Source of the DNA: Apophysomyces variabilis
Taxonomy: Eukaryota > Mucoromycota > Mucoromycetes > Mucorales > Mucoraceae
NCBI GenBank assembly: GCA_002749535.1
Contig: MZZL01000408.1
Location: forward strand, 1,541,465 to 1,605,464
Direction of reading: 5' to 3'
Length of the DNA: 64,000 bases
Both the position numbers and the translations under genes were made by a program. Positions 28,196 to 39,679 of this stretch are shown here, piece after piece. The notes under the pieces were generated by a model. That model ran no database searches and was not told where the DNA came from. It saw only the letters and a program-made list of their open reading frames with translations. The first letter of the stretch is position 1. Each line of letters begins with the position of its first letter.

Positions 28196-30671
28196 ATGGC
28201 CGTGAAAGATGATTTTGTCATGACGATCGACGAGGAGGACGACATCCCTGTCAATGAGGAAGAGATAGAAGAGGAGGAAGCTGTTGAACCGACACCTAAA
28301 AAGAAGCAAGGGAAGAAAAAGGTCTCTGAAAAGGCGATCAAAGAAAAGAACAACGATGATCTTTTCGATTCTGCTTTCACATTCGCCATGGACGGAGGCG
28401 GATCAACCGGTATTTCCCATGCATGGGACTTCACAGCTGCACGAAACATGCTAAAAACTGCTCAGGTAAAGTCGGCTGAGATGAACAAAAGCGTTCCTAA
28501 GTGATCAATTTAGCACAATACGATACCAAGGACATCAATAGACGATATTATCTCAAAAAAACGCAAGGAAACAATGACAGCAAAGAAAAAGGATACGAAA
28601 AAAGCTGTAGAAGGTTTGTTCGACGTACCATTACGCGAAGAACGTTGTTTACGAGCCCCCTTTCTGCAGACGATGACGATGAAGAGAACGATTTAATCCA
28701 AGATAGTGATGAGGATTTAGCCGCTGATGGTTTTGGAGCTGGTGTTGAAGATGTTGAGGAAGAACAAGACGAAACTGAGACTGAAGAGGAAGATGATGAG
28801 ACCGATGAGGACAGCGCTGATGAAAGTGACGAGGAAAGCGAAAAAGAAGACCCAGAAGAGGAAGAGGTACAGTAATGACCATCTTTGAGAGTTGGAGGCT
28901 AAGAATCGCTATTGAATAGCGCAAAAAAGCTTATTTCGCTCCTGAAGAGGAGACACAAACCGAGGCACATGAATCATTTTCGTCTATGAATCTTTCCCGA
29001 CCTATCCTGAAAGGATTAGCTTCAGTTGGGTTTATCAAGCCAACCGATATCCAATCTCGCACAATCCCGGTCGCTTTATTAGGCAAAGATATCTGTGGTG
29101 GTGCTGTTACGGGTTCCGGTAAAACAGCTGCGTTTATTGTACCTATTCTGGAACGTCTTCTCTATCGACCTCGTCAGGTAGCCTCCACCCGCGTTCTGAT
29201 TCTTTGTCCCACACGTGAATTGGCCGCTCAGGTGCATAGTGTTGCTGTTAAGCTGGGAAGTTATACAGATATCAGTTTCTGTCTTTGTGTTGGTGGTTTG
29301 AGCTTAAAAACGCAAGAGGCAGAACTCAAGCTGAAGCCAGACGTCGTTGTTGCCACGCCAGGTCGATTGATTGATCACGTCAGAAACTCAAGCGGCTTTG
29401 GATTAGATAGCGTCGAGATTCTGGTCATGGACGAAGCAGATCGGTAAGCACAAAAAAGAGCATACATGGAACCGGAAACTGATTATTTCTATGCACAGTA
29501 TGCTTGAAGATGGTTTTGCTGACGAACTTGGCGAGATTGTGAAATCCTGTCCGAAGTCGCGACAAACCATGTTATTCTCAGCAACGATGACGGATAATGT
29601 AGACAAATTGATTCGCATGTCCTTAAATCACCCTGTCCGTCTTTTCGTCAATCCTAGCAATCAGGCTGCGTCTCGTCTGGTCCAGGAGTTTGTCCGTATC
29701 CGTGCTCACCGAGAAACGGACCGATCTGCTGTTTTAATGGCGCTGTGTCGAAAGACCTTCAGGTCTAAGGTCATCATCTTCTTCAGATCAAAGGCAGCAG
29801 CACATCAGATGAAGATTCTTTTCGGTTTGATGGGACTGAATGCTGCAGAGCTTCATGGTAACTTAACCCAAGAACAACGTTTGGAAGCTCTGGAACGGTT
29901 CCGTGACAACCAAGTTGACTACCTGCTTGCCACCGATCTTGCCGCTAGAGGTCTTGATATCAAGGGTATCGAAACTGTCATCAACTACAATATGCCCACC
30001 CAATTTGCACAATATCTTCACCGTATCGGTCGTACAGCAAGAGCAGGACGAAATGGACGGTAAGTCTAATGCGATAGGAATGTCCAGAGTTCTAAATTGG
30101 CATACAGCTCTGTGACTCTTGTAGGCGAGCAAGATCGAAAGATGCTGAAGATGGCTATCAAATCGGCAACTTCACCAGTGAAAAACCGTGTAGTGGCCAC
30201 AGAAACTGTACAGAAATATAGAAAGAAGGTCGAGGATCTATCTCCAAAAATCAAGGAAGTATTACAAGAAGAGGCTGAGGAAAGGAAAATCCGAAATGCG
30301 GAAATGAAGGTTCTTAAAACTGAAAACATGCTGAAGCATGGAGAAGAGATATTTGCTCGTCCTGCACGAACGTGGTTCCAAAGTGAAAAAGAGAAGAAAG
30401 CAGCAAAGGAACTTGGAAATGCTGATCATCGAGCTAAATTTGGCATTAAGGAGGCTTCTCCAGCAAAGGTAGGATGCATCTGGAGAGTATTTTCTTGAGC
30501 TAAACTTCCTCTGCATAGAAAACTGAAAAGCGAGATAAGTATGCTGGTATGAGCCGTAAGAAGAGAAGAAGATTACAAATGATGGAAGAAGATGGGGAGG
30601 ACGTTGCAGCCGCTGCCAAAAAGCAAAAGATAGTAGCAAGAGCTGCCAAAAAAGCATCCCGAAGAAAGTAG
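28196..30671 (+). CDS. Drs1/DDX27 DEAD-box RNA helicase
   Basis: Drs1 works in the nucleolus in 60S subunit assembly. After an acidic N-terminus (runs of D and E, with [14 protein letters not shown]) come [19 protein letters not shown] (the Q-motif region), [24 protein letters not shown] (motif I), PTRELAAQ (Ia), ATPGRLIDH (Ib), MDEADRML (II; the intron falls between R and M), FSATMT (III), VIIFFRSK (IV), [11 protein letters not shown] (V) and [13 protein letters not shown] (VI). The C-terminal part includes a coiled region [17 protein letters not shown] and ends in a basic SRKKRRR...KKASRRK tail. Five to six short introns interrupt it; one at about 28612-28670 has a GTTTGT donor. About 730 residues and apparently intact. 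It is in tandem with the transposase remnant upstream and convergent with TRS33. Confidence 0.95.
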
Positions 30672-31084
30672 TACGCTTATTTAGATGCACTTGTATACAA
30701 AGTCCCTTTTTCTAATTTCCCATAATTTCAACGATGCATATTGTATTTTACATAAACATTGGCGGCTATTCGCCACTACATTCCGACAGAGATCTCACAA
30801 GAATCAATTGATAAATGGCATAAACCATGCATGAATGACTAGAAGCAAATAACCGGAAAAGCAGCAAACGCGTGAACATACGAATTAGCTTGCTGCAGGC
30901 TTTCATCAGAAATCTACCCTTATCGCACCGTGTGGTAGTTTGCTTCGCAATCCAATATCTGGTATGAATTGAAAGTGCAGAAGCTTCCTCCAGATGGAAA
31001 ATTTCGTCTTAAACCAATAAGAGAACTCTTTCTGCTAATGCAAAAGGGTGTTAACACGACGAAAAGTGCTGATGTAAAAGCCTT
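30672..31084. other. Convergent spacer DRS1/TRS33
   Basis: About 410 bases with no coding signal, holding the 3' ends of both neighbours. Confidence 0.4.
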
Positions 31085-31916
31085 TTATTTTACAATCTTG
31101 ACTTGAAACGTGCCTAAGACATAAAGGGGGAAAAAAAGAAAGGACATTTAGCAATACGATCTTACTATGGCTAAACTTACATTGCGGGAGATTGGATGTC
31201 TCTGCAATTACCACGCTGGTCACACCCAAGTTTGCTAATGCGCCACGGATAATACCGCAAGGAAACCAGATATACTGATGATTAACCATGTTAACAGACC
31301 TATGGATGTCCAAAACAGGCGATTCGACTTACAGGCGTTGCTTTTTTCGCAGAGTCTGCTCCACCGACATCGGTTGACATTCTTATAAACCATCTAAAAT
31401 TATTATCTTGCAATACATAAACGCCCTGTTTGTCATCCATTTTTAGATCCTTCACACGTCTGGTTTCCTTTTTCCTTACTCTGTGGTTTGTTTTCAGGTT
31501 ATCGATCTGTTTTTTAAACATGATCGTCCATAAGTCCTTGCATATAAACTTAACCACGTCCAGCGTATCTACAAACCGTGGCCGATCCTTGGTGAATCTA
31601 GCCATGGTTATGGTCATCATCGCCTGTCATGGACGGTTTGCTGGTACCTTTCTACCAATCTCTGACCAACAGCATAACCGAGGTTTTCTAGTTTGTAGAA
31701 CACGGCCTCGCTGTCTGCTTCAGCTTCTGTCGTTGCTGTTCGGCAGATAGAATCGACCATTTCAATCAAAAGAAAATCCACGCAACTTTCGCTCACAAGA
31801 CGAGGTTGTTGTGTATAAGTGCCTCCTACATTAGCATCATCACCAAAGCTTGTCATGTTGCTGGTTTCGTAAGACGCTGAGGAGAATGGGAAGTGTTTTG
31901 GTTGGCGGTGCCCCAC
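31085..31916 (-). CDS. TRAPP complex subunit Trs33/TRAPPC6
   Basis: Trs33 is a Bet3-fold subunit of the TRAPP complexes, which activate Rab GTPases at ER-Golgi and Golgi membranes. Conserved blocks are YKLENLGYAVGQRLVERF (spliced), KDRPRFVDTLDVVKFICKDL, FKKQIDNLKTNHR joined to GVYVLQDNNFRWF, YIWFPCGIIRGALANLG and TSVVIAETSNLPQC-TFQVKIVK at the end. Four introns were placed, and the last splits the Cys codon before TFQ. The short N-terminal extension (about 40 residues) is Ser/Thr-rich. An ATG at residue 21 (MTSFGDD) is an alternative start. The gene is divergent from the YIPF6-like gene, which serves the same organelle. Confidence 0.93.
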
Positions 31917-32582
31917 CGGAGAATCAATTGAATCGTCGACCCTTTTTTTTTATCTATCCAGGGCGACGCTGCCAGATCGCTATAATGTATCTGTTTTGCA
32001 GCTGGCTACCTTTATGAATACAGACTGTTGTTCTTTGCTGATAGTCCTTTGAAAACCTCCGTTACTAAGTATAAGCATTGGATGGTATTTTCTAAACTCA
32101 GGTACTCATAGCTTCAAACACATCCTTGCTGTTATGTCCAGAAAATTATTAGGTACATGGTTTTTTGTTGGCATCTCTGCTTCTGGGAGCTCATAATGAC
32201 CTACTTAGATTGCTTCTCATAAAAGCCACGGCAATGTGAGTGTACTTTATGCAGATCATTCTGCTTATCAGATAACGCCTTGTATCCAGCAGCCGAGACT
32301 CTCATAGTAAATTTAATGCCACGAGAACCGGGAATAAGAGAGCTTGCAATCCACTCATCCAATAGGCATAGAACCACTCTCCTCTTTGGAACAGTTCAAC
32401 TGAAGCTGACACACTTTTCATATCGTTCATGAAGAAAGAGAGATGGCACACACCGGCTGTTTTACTGACGTCAGTGCAGTGAGGTAATAATTTTGCGGAT
32501 AGAATCCTTTAAGCCTATCCTTTTTGTGCGAGGAGCGTAAGCAAAGTAAAGCTTAAATTTCTCTTCTTTTGTTCTCCTCACC
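31917..32582. promoter_or_regulatory. Divergent promoter TRS33/YIPF6-like, with CRE-type site
   Basis: This 666-base intergenic stretch must drive both genes. At 32465-32474 it has the perfect palindrome CTGACGTCAG, whose TGACGTCA core is the classical ATF/CREB-type bZIP site, about 110 bases before the YIPF6-like start. No other feature is clear. Confidence 0.5.
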
Positions 32583-33741
32583 ATGCAGCCGCCAACGAAA
32601 CCACATTCGGCACAGACTGAGTACGAGAATCCCTTTGCGTCGCATGTGGAAACGGACCCTTTTCTGTCCTCAACCTACATTGAGCCTGATCTTGATCTAA
32701 CGGGACAGTCCACTACTCGAACGACAGCAGCATCGTCGGCAGAAAATGCCAACCCATTTGCGAACCCTTTACTCAGTGGCAACATTGGTAGTTCCACTAG
32801 CACCTCGGCCCAACGACAGGATAACTCCGTGTCATTCCAATATACAGGAGAAGACACACTAGATGAACCAGTCTCAACTACTATTGCAAGTTGATATTCT
32901 CCAAAAGCTGTCTATCCTCTGACTATTCATACTAGCTACGCGACTTGAAGAAAGTTTCGGGAAAAATCAAGCAAGTACTTCATCCCAGAGGTGACCGTGA
33001 CGTATTGAAGGATTGTAAGCTATTATTCTTTGAAAAGCGACAGAAGTGGAGGTTCTTTCCTCTCTAACTCTCTCCTTGTGAAGGGGATTTGTGGGGTCCA
33101 TTGCTTTTATGCCTTGCTTTATCCATGTTAGTGGCTCCCTCTTTATTTGTTCGGGCGCTTCGTTACTTACCTCTCCCGCTTTCTTAGTATTCTAAGTACC
33201 AAGGCACCTGCAGACCAAGCGGTCCCTATCTTTACAGGTATCTTTGTCATTGTATGGGTTGGTGCAGCAGTTGTTACCTTGAACGCCAAACTATTGGGTG
33301 GTGCTGTGTAAGTGTGATAAGATAAAAAAAAAACTGGGACAGGTTGGGATCGTTAATAACATGATCTTTTGCCAGATCCTTTTTCCAGTCGGTTTGTGTG
33401 ATCGGTTACTGTCTCTTTCCAATAGTTATGACAGCTGTTGTTGCAATTTTCACAAGCTCGCTATGGGTGAGATTACCTTTGGCAGTAGTAACATTTATAT
33501 GGTCAACTTATGGTAAAAGAGCTTGGGCTTTTCGTCTCCGTCTTTGTGATTTAACCATGCTTTTGAACCTAGCATCACTGGGTTTCCTATCAGAATCACA
33601 AATTAACCTGGAAAACCGACGACTGTTGGCCGTTAGTATTCTTTCCTTTGCCATCCTGTCAGAGCTAACGCCTTAAGTTACTAGGTATACCCTCTCTGCT
33701 TATTTTATTTCATTATTGCTTGGCTGGTGTTGACCTCTTGA
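32583..33741 (+). CDS. Yip1-domain Golgi membrane protein, YIPF6-like
   Basis: Members are multi-pass Golgi proteins linked to Rab GTPases and vesicle traffic. The N-terminal 100 residues are cytosolic and polar, with two NPF motifs near ENPF/ANPF. The conserved core is TTILRDLKKV, QVLHPRG, LKDWDLWGPLLLCLAL, then several membrane segments with FVIVWVGAAVVTLNAKLLGG, AVSFFQSVCVIGYCLFP, ESQINLENRRLLAVYP and LFYFIIAWLVLTS at the end. About six introns are present. The first (32886-32935) starts with GC, not GT; only this choice gives the conserved TI-LRDLK join. The frame is otherwise open throughout. Confidence 0.9.
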
Positions 33742-33942
33742 GTGATATTATATGAAATGGAATTAACAAAGAGCCAGAAAAGTGATTGTATTTTATACAA
33801 ACAGTCTTGTTATAGTAGTTTGTATATGTATCTACCTAGCTTTTCACATTCCTTGTGACTTAGCAGGAAAAGAGGGTGGGTATGATGTATGCAAATGGCA
33901 TTTGTTGTCGACAATTTGACTGAGAGGGGGATATAACGGATT

Positions 33943-35223
33943 TTAATGTGATGAATGATATAGACGGGTAGCCAGCTCCATGTAAAATTCAATTCGATCA
34001 AAGTTACTTGATGAATTAGTTTGCCAACGATAGGGGAGGTAGCTGGAATATAGAAAATAAGTATGTTACGCATTCAGGCAGAAAAGCACCAACCTTTTGC
34101 CAGTAAGATCCCAATGATCAGCTTGAACGGTCTTCACATATTGGCCCCATTTGGCACTTTCGACGCTCACAATTCCGTCGTTGTCGCCTTCCTTTTCCTT
34201 GACTAACTGCCAAGGTAAACCAAGCAGGGAGGACCAAGTTGGAATAGTAACTGATGCAGCATAAGAGTAGTATGCCACACTGGGGTCATCGGGTGTATTA
34301 GGGTTGAAATAGTTGTTGCAATAATTGGTAGTGAGGTTGGCATAAGCAGGTTCGTCAAACCATTGAATCGCTGTGTTTAGCAAATTCTTGGCATTGACAT
34401 CAATACTCCAACTTGTCACAGAAGCTTCGCTCCGGTTCACACTCTTTGCCATGCTCATGGACGTGGTTTGCCAACTTATGTCCTTCTGCTTTTCGATACC
34501 CACACCGACATGATCTCGGAACCAATCCATGACAGGCGAACCCCGATGAGGAGTGCAAATAGTGGTAAGTGATTGGACACGGTACGGCCGATCCTTGATG
34601 TGTGAAAGTAGATGTCGGCAATCCAGGCCTCCCATTGAGTGAGCCACAAAGTTCACGTCCTGGTTATCCAAGACAATCTTGAGAACATCATGCAATTGTT
34701 GCGCTCTTTGAGCAATGCTTCCCGTCCGGGAAACACCTGTCACTATGACCTTGGCACCGAGCTTAGCCAGTGCATCCTCGACACCGTTCCAGTAGTGTAT
34801 TTGTAAACGTGGAAAGGCGTCAGGGCCCCAAAGATCGAATCCATATAAACCGTGGCAAAGGACAATTGGTGCTCTTGGCGCGACATAATGGGCAGTTACG
34901 GGCATATCGAGCCCTGTGATCCGTCGTTTTCCTTCATTTATAGATGAAGCCTTAACTATGGTTTCTAGTTTTACTTGCTTTCGATTTTGGGGTTGATAAT
35001 GTTGTTGATGATATTGAGCTTGTTTTAACCTTCGGGGATATAATATCTCGCATTGATTGGAATTGGCAAATTTTGCCGAGTGATTCTCTTTTCGCCGATG
35101 ATTAATAAGTTTGCTGCTGGAAAGGTATGATAATAACGAGGTGACTGACGGCGTAGAGGAAATATTATTATGTAACGAGTGTTGCAGGTAGCTGAAAAGT
35201 ATGTAGAGAGAAGTGGTGACCAT
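33943..35223 (-). CDS. Lipase-like alpha/beta hydrolase
   Basis: It is probably a triacylglycerol lipase or esterase. PIVLCHGLYGFD forms the oxyanion-hole region and AHSMGG carries the nucleophilic Ser. TICTPHRGSPVMDW follows, the likely acid residue lies in GDNDGIVSVESAKWG, and the catalytic His is in QADHWDLTGK. The second exon (33943-34042), joined after a 51-base intron at 34043-34093, adds a C-terminal helix region ending LYHSSH. The donor GTTGGT is unusual. The total length is 409 codons plus a stop. The first 100 residues are Gln/Asn/His-rich and basic with no clear signal peptide, so the cell location is uncertain. The long upstream region to the U2 gene has no other gene. Confidence 0.85.
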
Positions 35224-36584
35224 GTTTGAAAGAAAAAAAAAGGATGAAGAACAGGTGATTCCAGTGGATCATTTATATACGTGGCACAAGGAACCAGTGT
35301 CACTCCCGTCTCTAGGTTCCCATGACATCAGAGGAAGTGAACTACATGCTTTTGCTGATTGGGTGAGACCACTCAAAAGATGTTTCATGCCAAGTGCAAT
35401 ATGATTGTCCCCAACTCCTGTGAAATGAACATCAACTCCGATTAGCCAGCTGACCTGTGAAGGATATGGTACTAGAAGCATCCAGCCAATCGGCATGCTC
35501 TTCTCTAAAACAACATGCTCTATTTTTGGGGCCAAGCTCCAAGATTATGGTGAAGATATACTATCTGATTGGATAAAAAGATCGCAGACAAATTTTCATT
35601 TCACAGAAACTGCCGCCCTGTGTGTACGTGCGTGCCACTCAGAGCATCAATTGCGGTCGCATGCATGTGATCTGGGCTTCTCGCCGAAAAACCCCATCCA
35701 GTTAAACATGGCTTCTATCGTACTGCAATCTGTCGGAAGGTTCTCAAGCGGTCCTGGTACATTTACATTTCAGGCAACTGATTTTCATTCTGTATAAAAA
35801 AAGGGATGTCGCCCTCCTATGAGTTAGGGATTCACTAGTGGATGAATTGAGTACAGCTAGGCCGAGTTTGACCAGTTCCGAATCAAGTTGTAATAGTGAC
35901 AGAGATTGATTGTACCAAACCGCTACTTGTAGCTCAAGCATAGCACAGCGCATGATCATGAGGAAACCGTTCAATAAAAGTCAGAAACACTAAACTAAGG
36001 CTAAAAAGCCGATGCGATAAATATGATAGAACTAAGAAAGGGTAAAGAATTCTACTGTCTCTCTGATAGCTAGCTTGAATACTCATATTGTGAATGATGG
36101 ACACTTTCCCCAGTAAAAGAATATAGTTTTGCTCGTGAGACCTGCGAGTACTCTTATAGCTACGTTGAAGAAACGGGATACCAGAACGATCAAATAGTGA
36201 GCCTCTCCCATGTATGGAACACCTTGAAAAGGGAATTATAGAGAAAGGTAGACGCATACTTCCATGGTACAGAAGTGAAGTAGCAGATGAATGACTGCAG
36301 ATGTACAAATCGTACAGATGGTTTAAAATGGGCTGTTCAAACCTTTGGCTCTTGGCCAGTCTGTTAAAAAATTAAAAATATTAATACTGCTTCTGGCAGG
36401 CCCAAAACAAGAAGGCGACAAAGCAAAATAAGCGAGGAAGCAGCGAGAAAAACGTGAGATCAATAAGAAGAACCAATAATTGTTGACTTCTCTTTTTAAC
36501 AGCAGACCAGCACCAATTAGACAAAAAGCCGGTGACAGGTAAATCAAAACCTTTTTTTTTCATTTTTTTATAATTGGGAGCCCC
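35224..36584. other. Spacer between lipase and U2 snRNA
   Basis: No gene is supported. Several short open frames on both strands lack any family signature. The part next to 35224 should be the lipase promoter. Confidence 0.4.
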
Positions 36585-36774
36585 CGTCGGCGACACAACG
36601 CGGTAAGTGTAAGGCGAAGGCCACCGGTGATCACGTTGGATGGCAAGCCAGAGCCACCGCGATCAGGCGTAAAAAATTAGATTAACAACGAGCTGAACTA
36701 TGTTCAGCATTATAGTTGTTAAACTATAAAGAACAGATACTACACTTGATCTTAGCCAAAAGGCCTGAGAGGAT
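36585..36774 (-). ncRNA. U2 spliceosomal snRNA
   Basis: The minus strand begins ATCCTCTCAGGCCTTTTGGC, then TAAGATCAAGTGTAGTATCT, which holds stem I, the U6-pairing region and the GUAGUA branch-point recognition sequence. It continues with the stem IIa/IIb region, an AATTTTTTTA Sm-like site, and two 3' stem-loops: a GATCGCGGTGG arm pairing with CCAACGTGATC, then GGTGGC pairing with GTCGCC. The length of about 190 nt is normal for U2. Both ends are approximate; the 3' end was set after the last stem. It pairs with the branch point during splicing, the same process in which PRP16 of this window acts. Confidence 0.95.
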
Positions 36775-36803
36775 AAAGTTCATCGAGTTCCAAGTTTGCC
36801 TCC

Positions 36804-36833
36804 TTTTTATATCTTTTTCTGGGTTTAAACCCA
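36804..36833 (-). promoter_or_regulatory. U2 snRNA promoter: TATA box and palindromic element
   Basis: On the minus strand ATATAAAAA lies 30-38 bases before the likely U2 start. About ten bases further up is a perfect 14-base palindrome, TGGGTTTAAACCCA (36820-36833), at roughly -46 to -59. Its position is where a proximal sequence element would be expected in a Pol II snRNA promoter. Confidence 0.55.
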
Positions 36834-37011
36834 ATAGTCACAAAAGACTGTTGTTTCCTGTTTGTTAGTCACGCAAGGTTTTACTGTGTACTTCTTTCCC
36901 GAATGTCGTGCACAAGGCAAAGCAGACAGTTGTGACAGCCTAATTTGCAGGTCTTTCAACGAAAAGAAAAATTCGACCTTGTTTTTCCCTTGAATCATCG
37001 CCCCGATCGTA

Positions 37012-37845
37012 ATGGAGAATAGCCAGTAAGCAGGAACTTCATGTCAACAATTGTTCAGCTTTTTAACCATCAGTAGTATTCCTGAAGGATTTGTTTTGTC
37101 AAGTTCAAAATATGCTTCCGAATTTGATGCTGAAGCCTTGTCGAGCAGTGACAAGGAGCTTTGGCTGATACGTGTCCCGGAGAATGTATGTAAACCCTTT
37201 TGTTATGATTCGCTCTGATCGCGGCTAGATCTCTCCAGAAGATCTTGTAAATATGAAAATACGCACATTCAGCTCGAAAAAGTGTTTAAGCAAGCTGAAA
37301 AAGGACAAAGAGTCCTACGCATTATACCGAGTGCCTTCGGCAGCGGACGAAGAGGAAACCGATAGTGGAATCAGTGGACATGAAATGAACGGCTTTTCTT
37401 GTCTTTTGCCATCGATGAAGAAGAATGGCAAATTAGTGTTCGGTAAATCAAACGCTTGAGCCGAAAATGATGAACTTACAGAGATATTTAGCCCCGAAGG
37501 CGTTTGAAAGAATGTTGATATTGGATGAAGAAGTGGAAATCCCAGATTCAACAGCCACGGCAGAAAAAATTCGCGATACACCTGTTACCAAGCGGGAACA
37601 TCCTGAAGGATTAAAAATGCGATTCAAACCATATGGATTTGATACAGGTCGGTTGATTGTGTTATTTTAGTACGCAGTTTCTTATACCTATCATAGAGGG
37701 AGTGCCAGTGCAGAACAAGGAAATCAAGGGGAAGAAGCAAAAGGCAGCAACAAACGAGAAAGTGGATACTGAGAAGAAAAGAAAGCGGGATAAGGATAGC
37801 GACAAAGAGAAGAAAAAGAAAAAAAGCAAAAAAGAATCTTCATAG
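37012..37845 (+). CDS. RNA polymerase I subunit Rpa34 (A34.5 family)
   Basis: Rpa34 forms the TFIIF-like heterodimer on RNA polymerase I with Rpa49. After a tiny first exon (MENS) come IPEGFVLSSSKYASEFD, SSSDKELWLIRVPENISPEDL, then SYALYR, a conserved GFSCLLPSMKKNGKLVF, FERMLILDEEVEIP and LKMRFKPYGFDTG. The protein ends in a very lysine-rich tail, typical of the family. Introns are placed at about 37018-37067, 37189-37229 and 37443-37490. The join between DTG and the tail (about 37634-37690) is not settled: the splice sites I can find give a very short intron. U2 snRNA lies divergently upstream. Confidence 0.85.
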
Positions 37846-37958
37846 AATCACCCAAACAAAAAAAAACCATTATGCATTATGTTAGAGGAAGTGTTTGCAC
37901 CCAAAAAGTTGTGTCTTTAATTTTGTTGTGCCGCAGTGAGACCCCAAATTTGGTTTGA

Positions 37959-37965
37959 CACGTCA
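37959..37965 (-). promoter_or_regulatory. UPRE-like TGACGTG site upstream of DSK2
   Basis: CACGTCA on the plus strand is TGACGTG on the minus strand, the core of unfolded-protein-response bZIP sites. It lies about 57 bases before the DSK2 start. One short match can be chance. Confidence 0.25.
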
Positions 37966-38021
37966 CCCCTCTAAAAAAAGAGAAAAGAGCTTGCTCCAAC
38001 GAACGTTTTTCAGTCTGTAGC

Positions 38022-39097
38022 ATGCCCATTATCAACGTTAATATCAAATCCTCCAGCGATAAGAAATTTGTCATCGCTATCGAGACTGAGAAAACTGTTC
38101 TTGATCTCAAAAACGCCATTGCGGAACACACAGATGTCCCTGCTGAAAGACAACGTCTCATCTACTCCGGCCGCGTCTTAAAGGACCCTGACACATTGGA
38201 CGATTGTAAAATCGCTGATGGAAATACAGTTCATATGGTTAAAGGATCAGCACCAGGCGCACCCAAAGGTGATTAATAGCATCTCATGATAAATAAGCGA
38301 ACTGATTCTAACATCATGATACAATAGCTACACCTGCTACTCCTGCCACCGCTCCCTCTACCGGAAACACAAATTCTGCTGCGAACTCCCCTGCTACTGC
38401 CACTCCAACTAGCAATCCGACAGCAGCCCCCAACCCTTTTGCAGGACTGGGTGGTAATTTAGGTGGAGCAAATCCATTTGGTCTGTTTGGAACGGGTTTG
38501 GGCACAGGCGCCACCGGCAATAGCTTTGGTGCTCCTGACCCAGCGATGATGAATCAAATGTTACAGAACCCACTCTTTGCACAGTACATGTCTAGCGTAC
38601 TTCAGAACCCAGCAGTATTGGATTCAATTATCGCAAGTAATTCACAGCTGTCATCCATGGGCCCTGAGGTCCGGAGTATGATGCAATCGCCCGAGTTCAG
38701 ACAGATGATCTCCAACCCGGAAATGATCCGCCAGATGGCTACTATGGCCTCTGCTTTCCAGAGCATGCAGCAACCATACCAACAACAAACGGATCAGACG
38801 GCACAGCAACAACAGCAGCAACAAACACCGCCTACCAATCCGTTTGCAGCTTTTGGAAATACACCCGCTATTGATCCGCAGTTACAAGAACGTATGGCCG
38901 CTCTTCTTATGGGTGGCGCAAACCCAATGGCCGCTGCTCCTGTTGATTCGCGTCCTCCAGAAGAACGATTCCAAGTTCAGTTACAACAACTTAATGAAAT
39001 GGGTTTTTGGGATGCAGCAAAAAATATCCGGGCGCTGCAAGCCACAGGTGGAAACGTCAATGCCGCAATTGAAATGTTGTTAAGTAACACGATTTAA
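38022..39097 (+). CDS. Dsk2/ubiquilin
   Basis: It shuttles ubiquitinated proteins to the proteasome and acts in ER-associated degradation. An N-terminal ubiquitin-like domain ([16 protein letters not shown] to GNTVHMVKG) is followed by a Pro/Thr/Ala linker, an STI1-type region ([36 protein letters not shown]), a Gln-rich stretch, and a C-terminal UBA domain ([20 protein letters not shown], with the MGF loop). A single intron, 38269-38327, has a TTCTAAC branch site. The product is 338 residues, close to yeast Dsk2 and shorter than human ubiquilins. It is in tandem with RPA34, 176 bases apart. Confidence 0.96.
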
Positions 39098-39295
39098 AAA
39101 ACAAGCAAAGTAAAAGAAACAGACCCCCCAAAAAAACATATCTGTGATTGGCTACGTTATTTGTAGCCCGCATCGTCTATGATGACTGAATCTTGCACAT
39201 TGTCGCTCTTCCGATTGATAGCCGCCGTGTCCTCCATCGTTTTCGTTTGTATAACTTGGGAGAAAAAGCAAACGCAAGGCTGCTTGATTTAGAAT

Positions 39296-39640
39296 TATTA
39301 CGGGCACTTCTTTGGGCACTCTTCCCCCAATAATTTTGGCTCCGTTACCAGTCAACTCAGTGAGTGCCGGAGAACATACGAATGTCCGGCAAGCGCGGAG
39401 TGCCCAAACGCTAAGGAGTACTCAAACAGCTGGGAGTGCCCGAAAGAAGAGTGACCAAAAGCAGAGTGTCGCAATAACCAGCGGTACGCAAAAAAAAAAG
39501 ACAGTACCAATAGCAGTATATATGAGAGTGTCTGAAAACCAAAGTATGCTAACAAGCAAAAAAAAAATTACTTGAAGAGTGGGAGTGTTTAAAAGAAGAG
39601 TGCCGGAAGTGAGAGTGCGCAAAAGGAGTACCCGTAACAA
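39296..39640. repeat. Degenerate short repeat with GAGTGYC core
   Basis: Phrases such as GGAGTGCCCAAA, GGAGTGCCCGAAAG, AGAGTGACCAAAAG, AGAGTGTCGC and AGAGTGCCGGAA recur every 20-45 bases across this stretch. They are too diverged for a clean satellite. They adjoin the inverted-repeat element. Confidence 0.4.
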
Positions 39641-39679
39641 TTCCCTTTGTTTGTGCCATTGCCTGGAAACACGTCGTAA

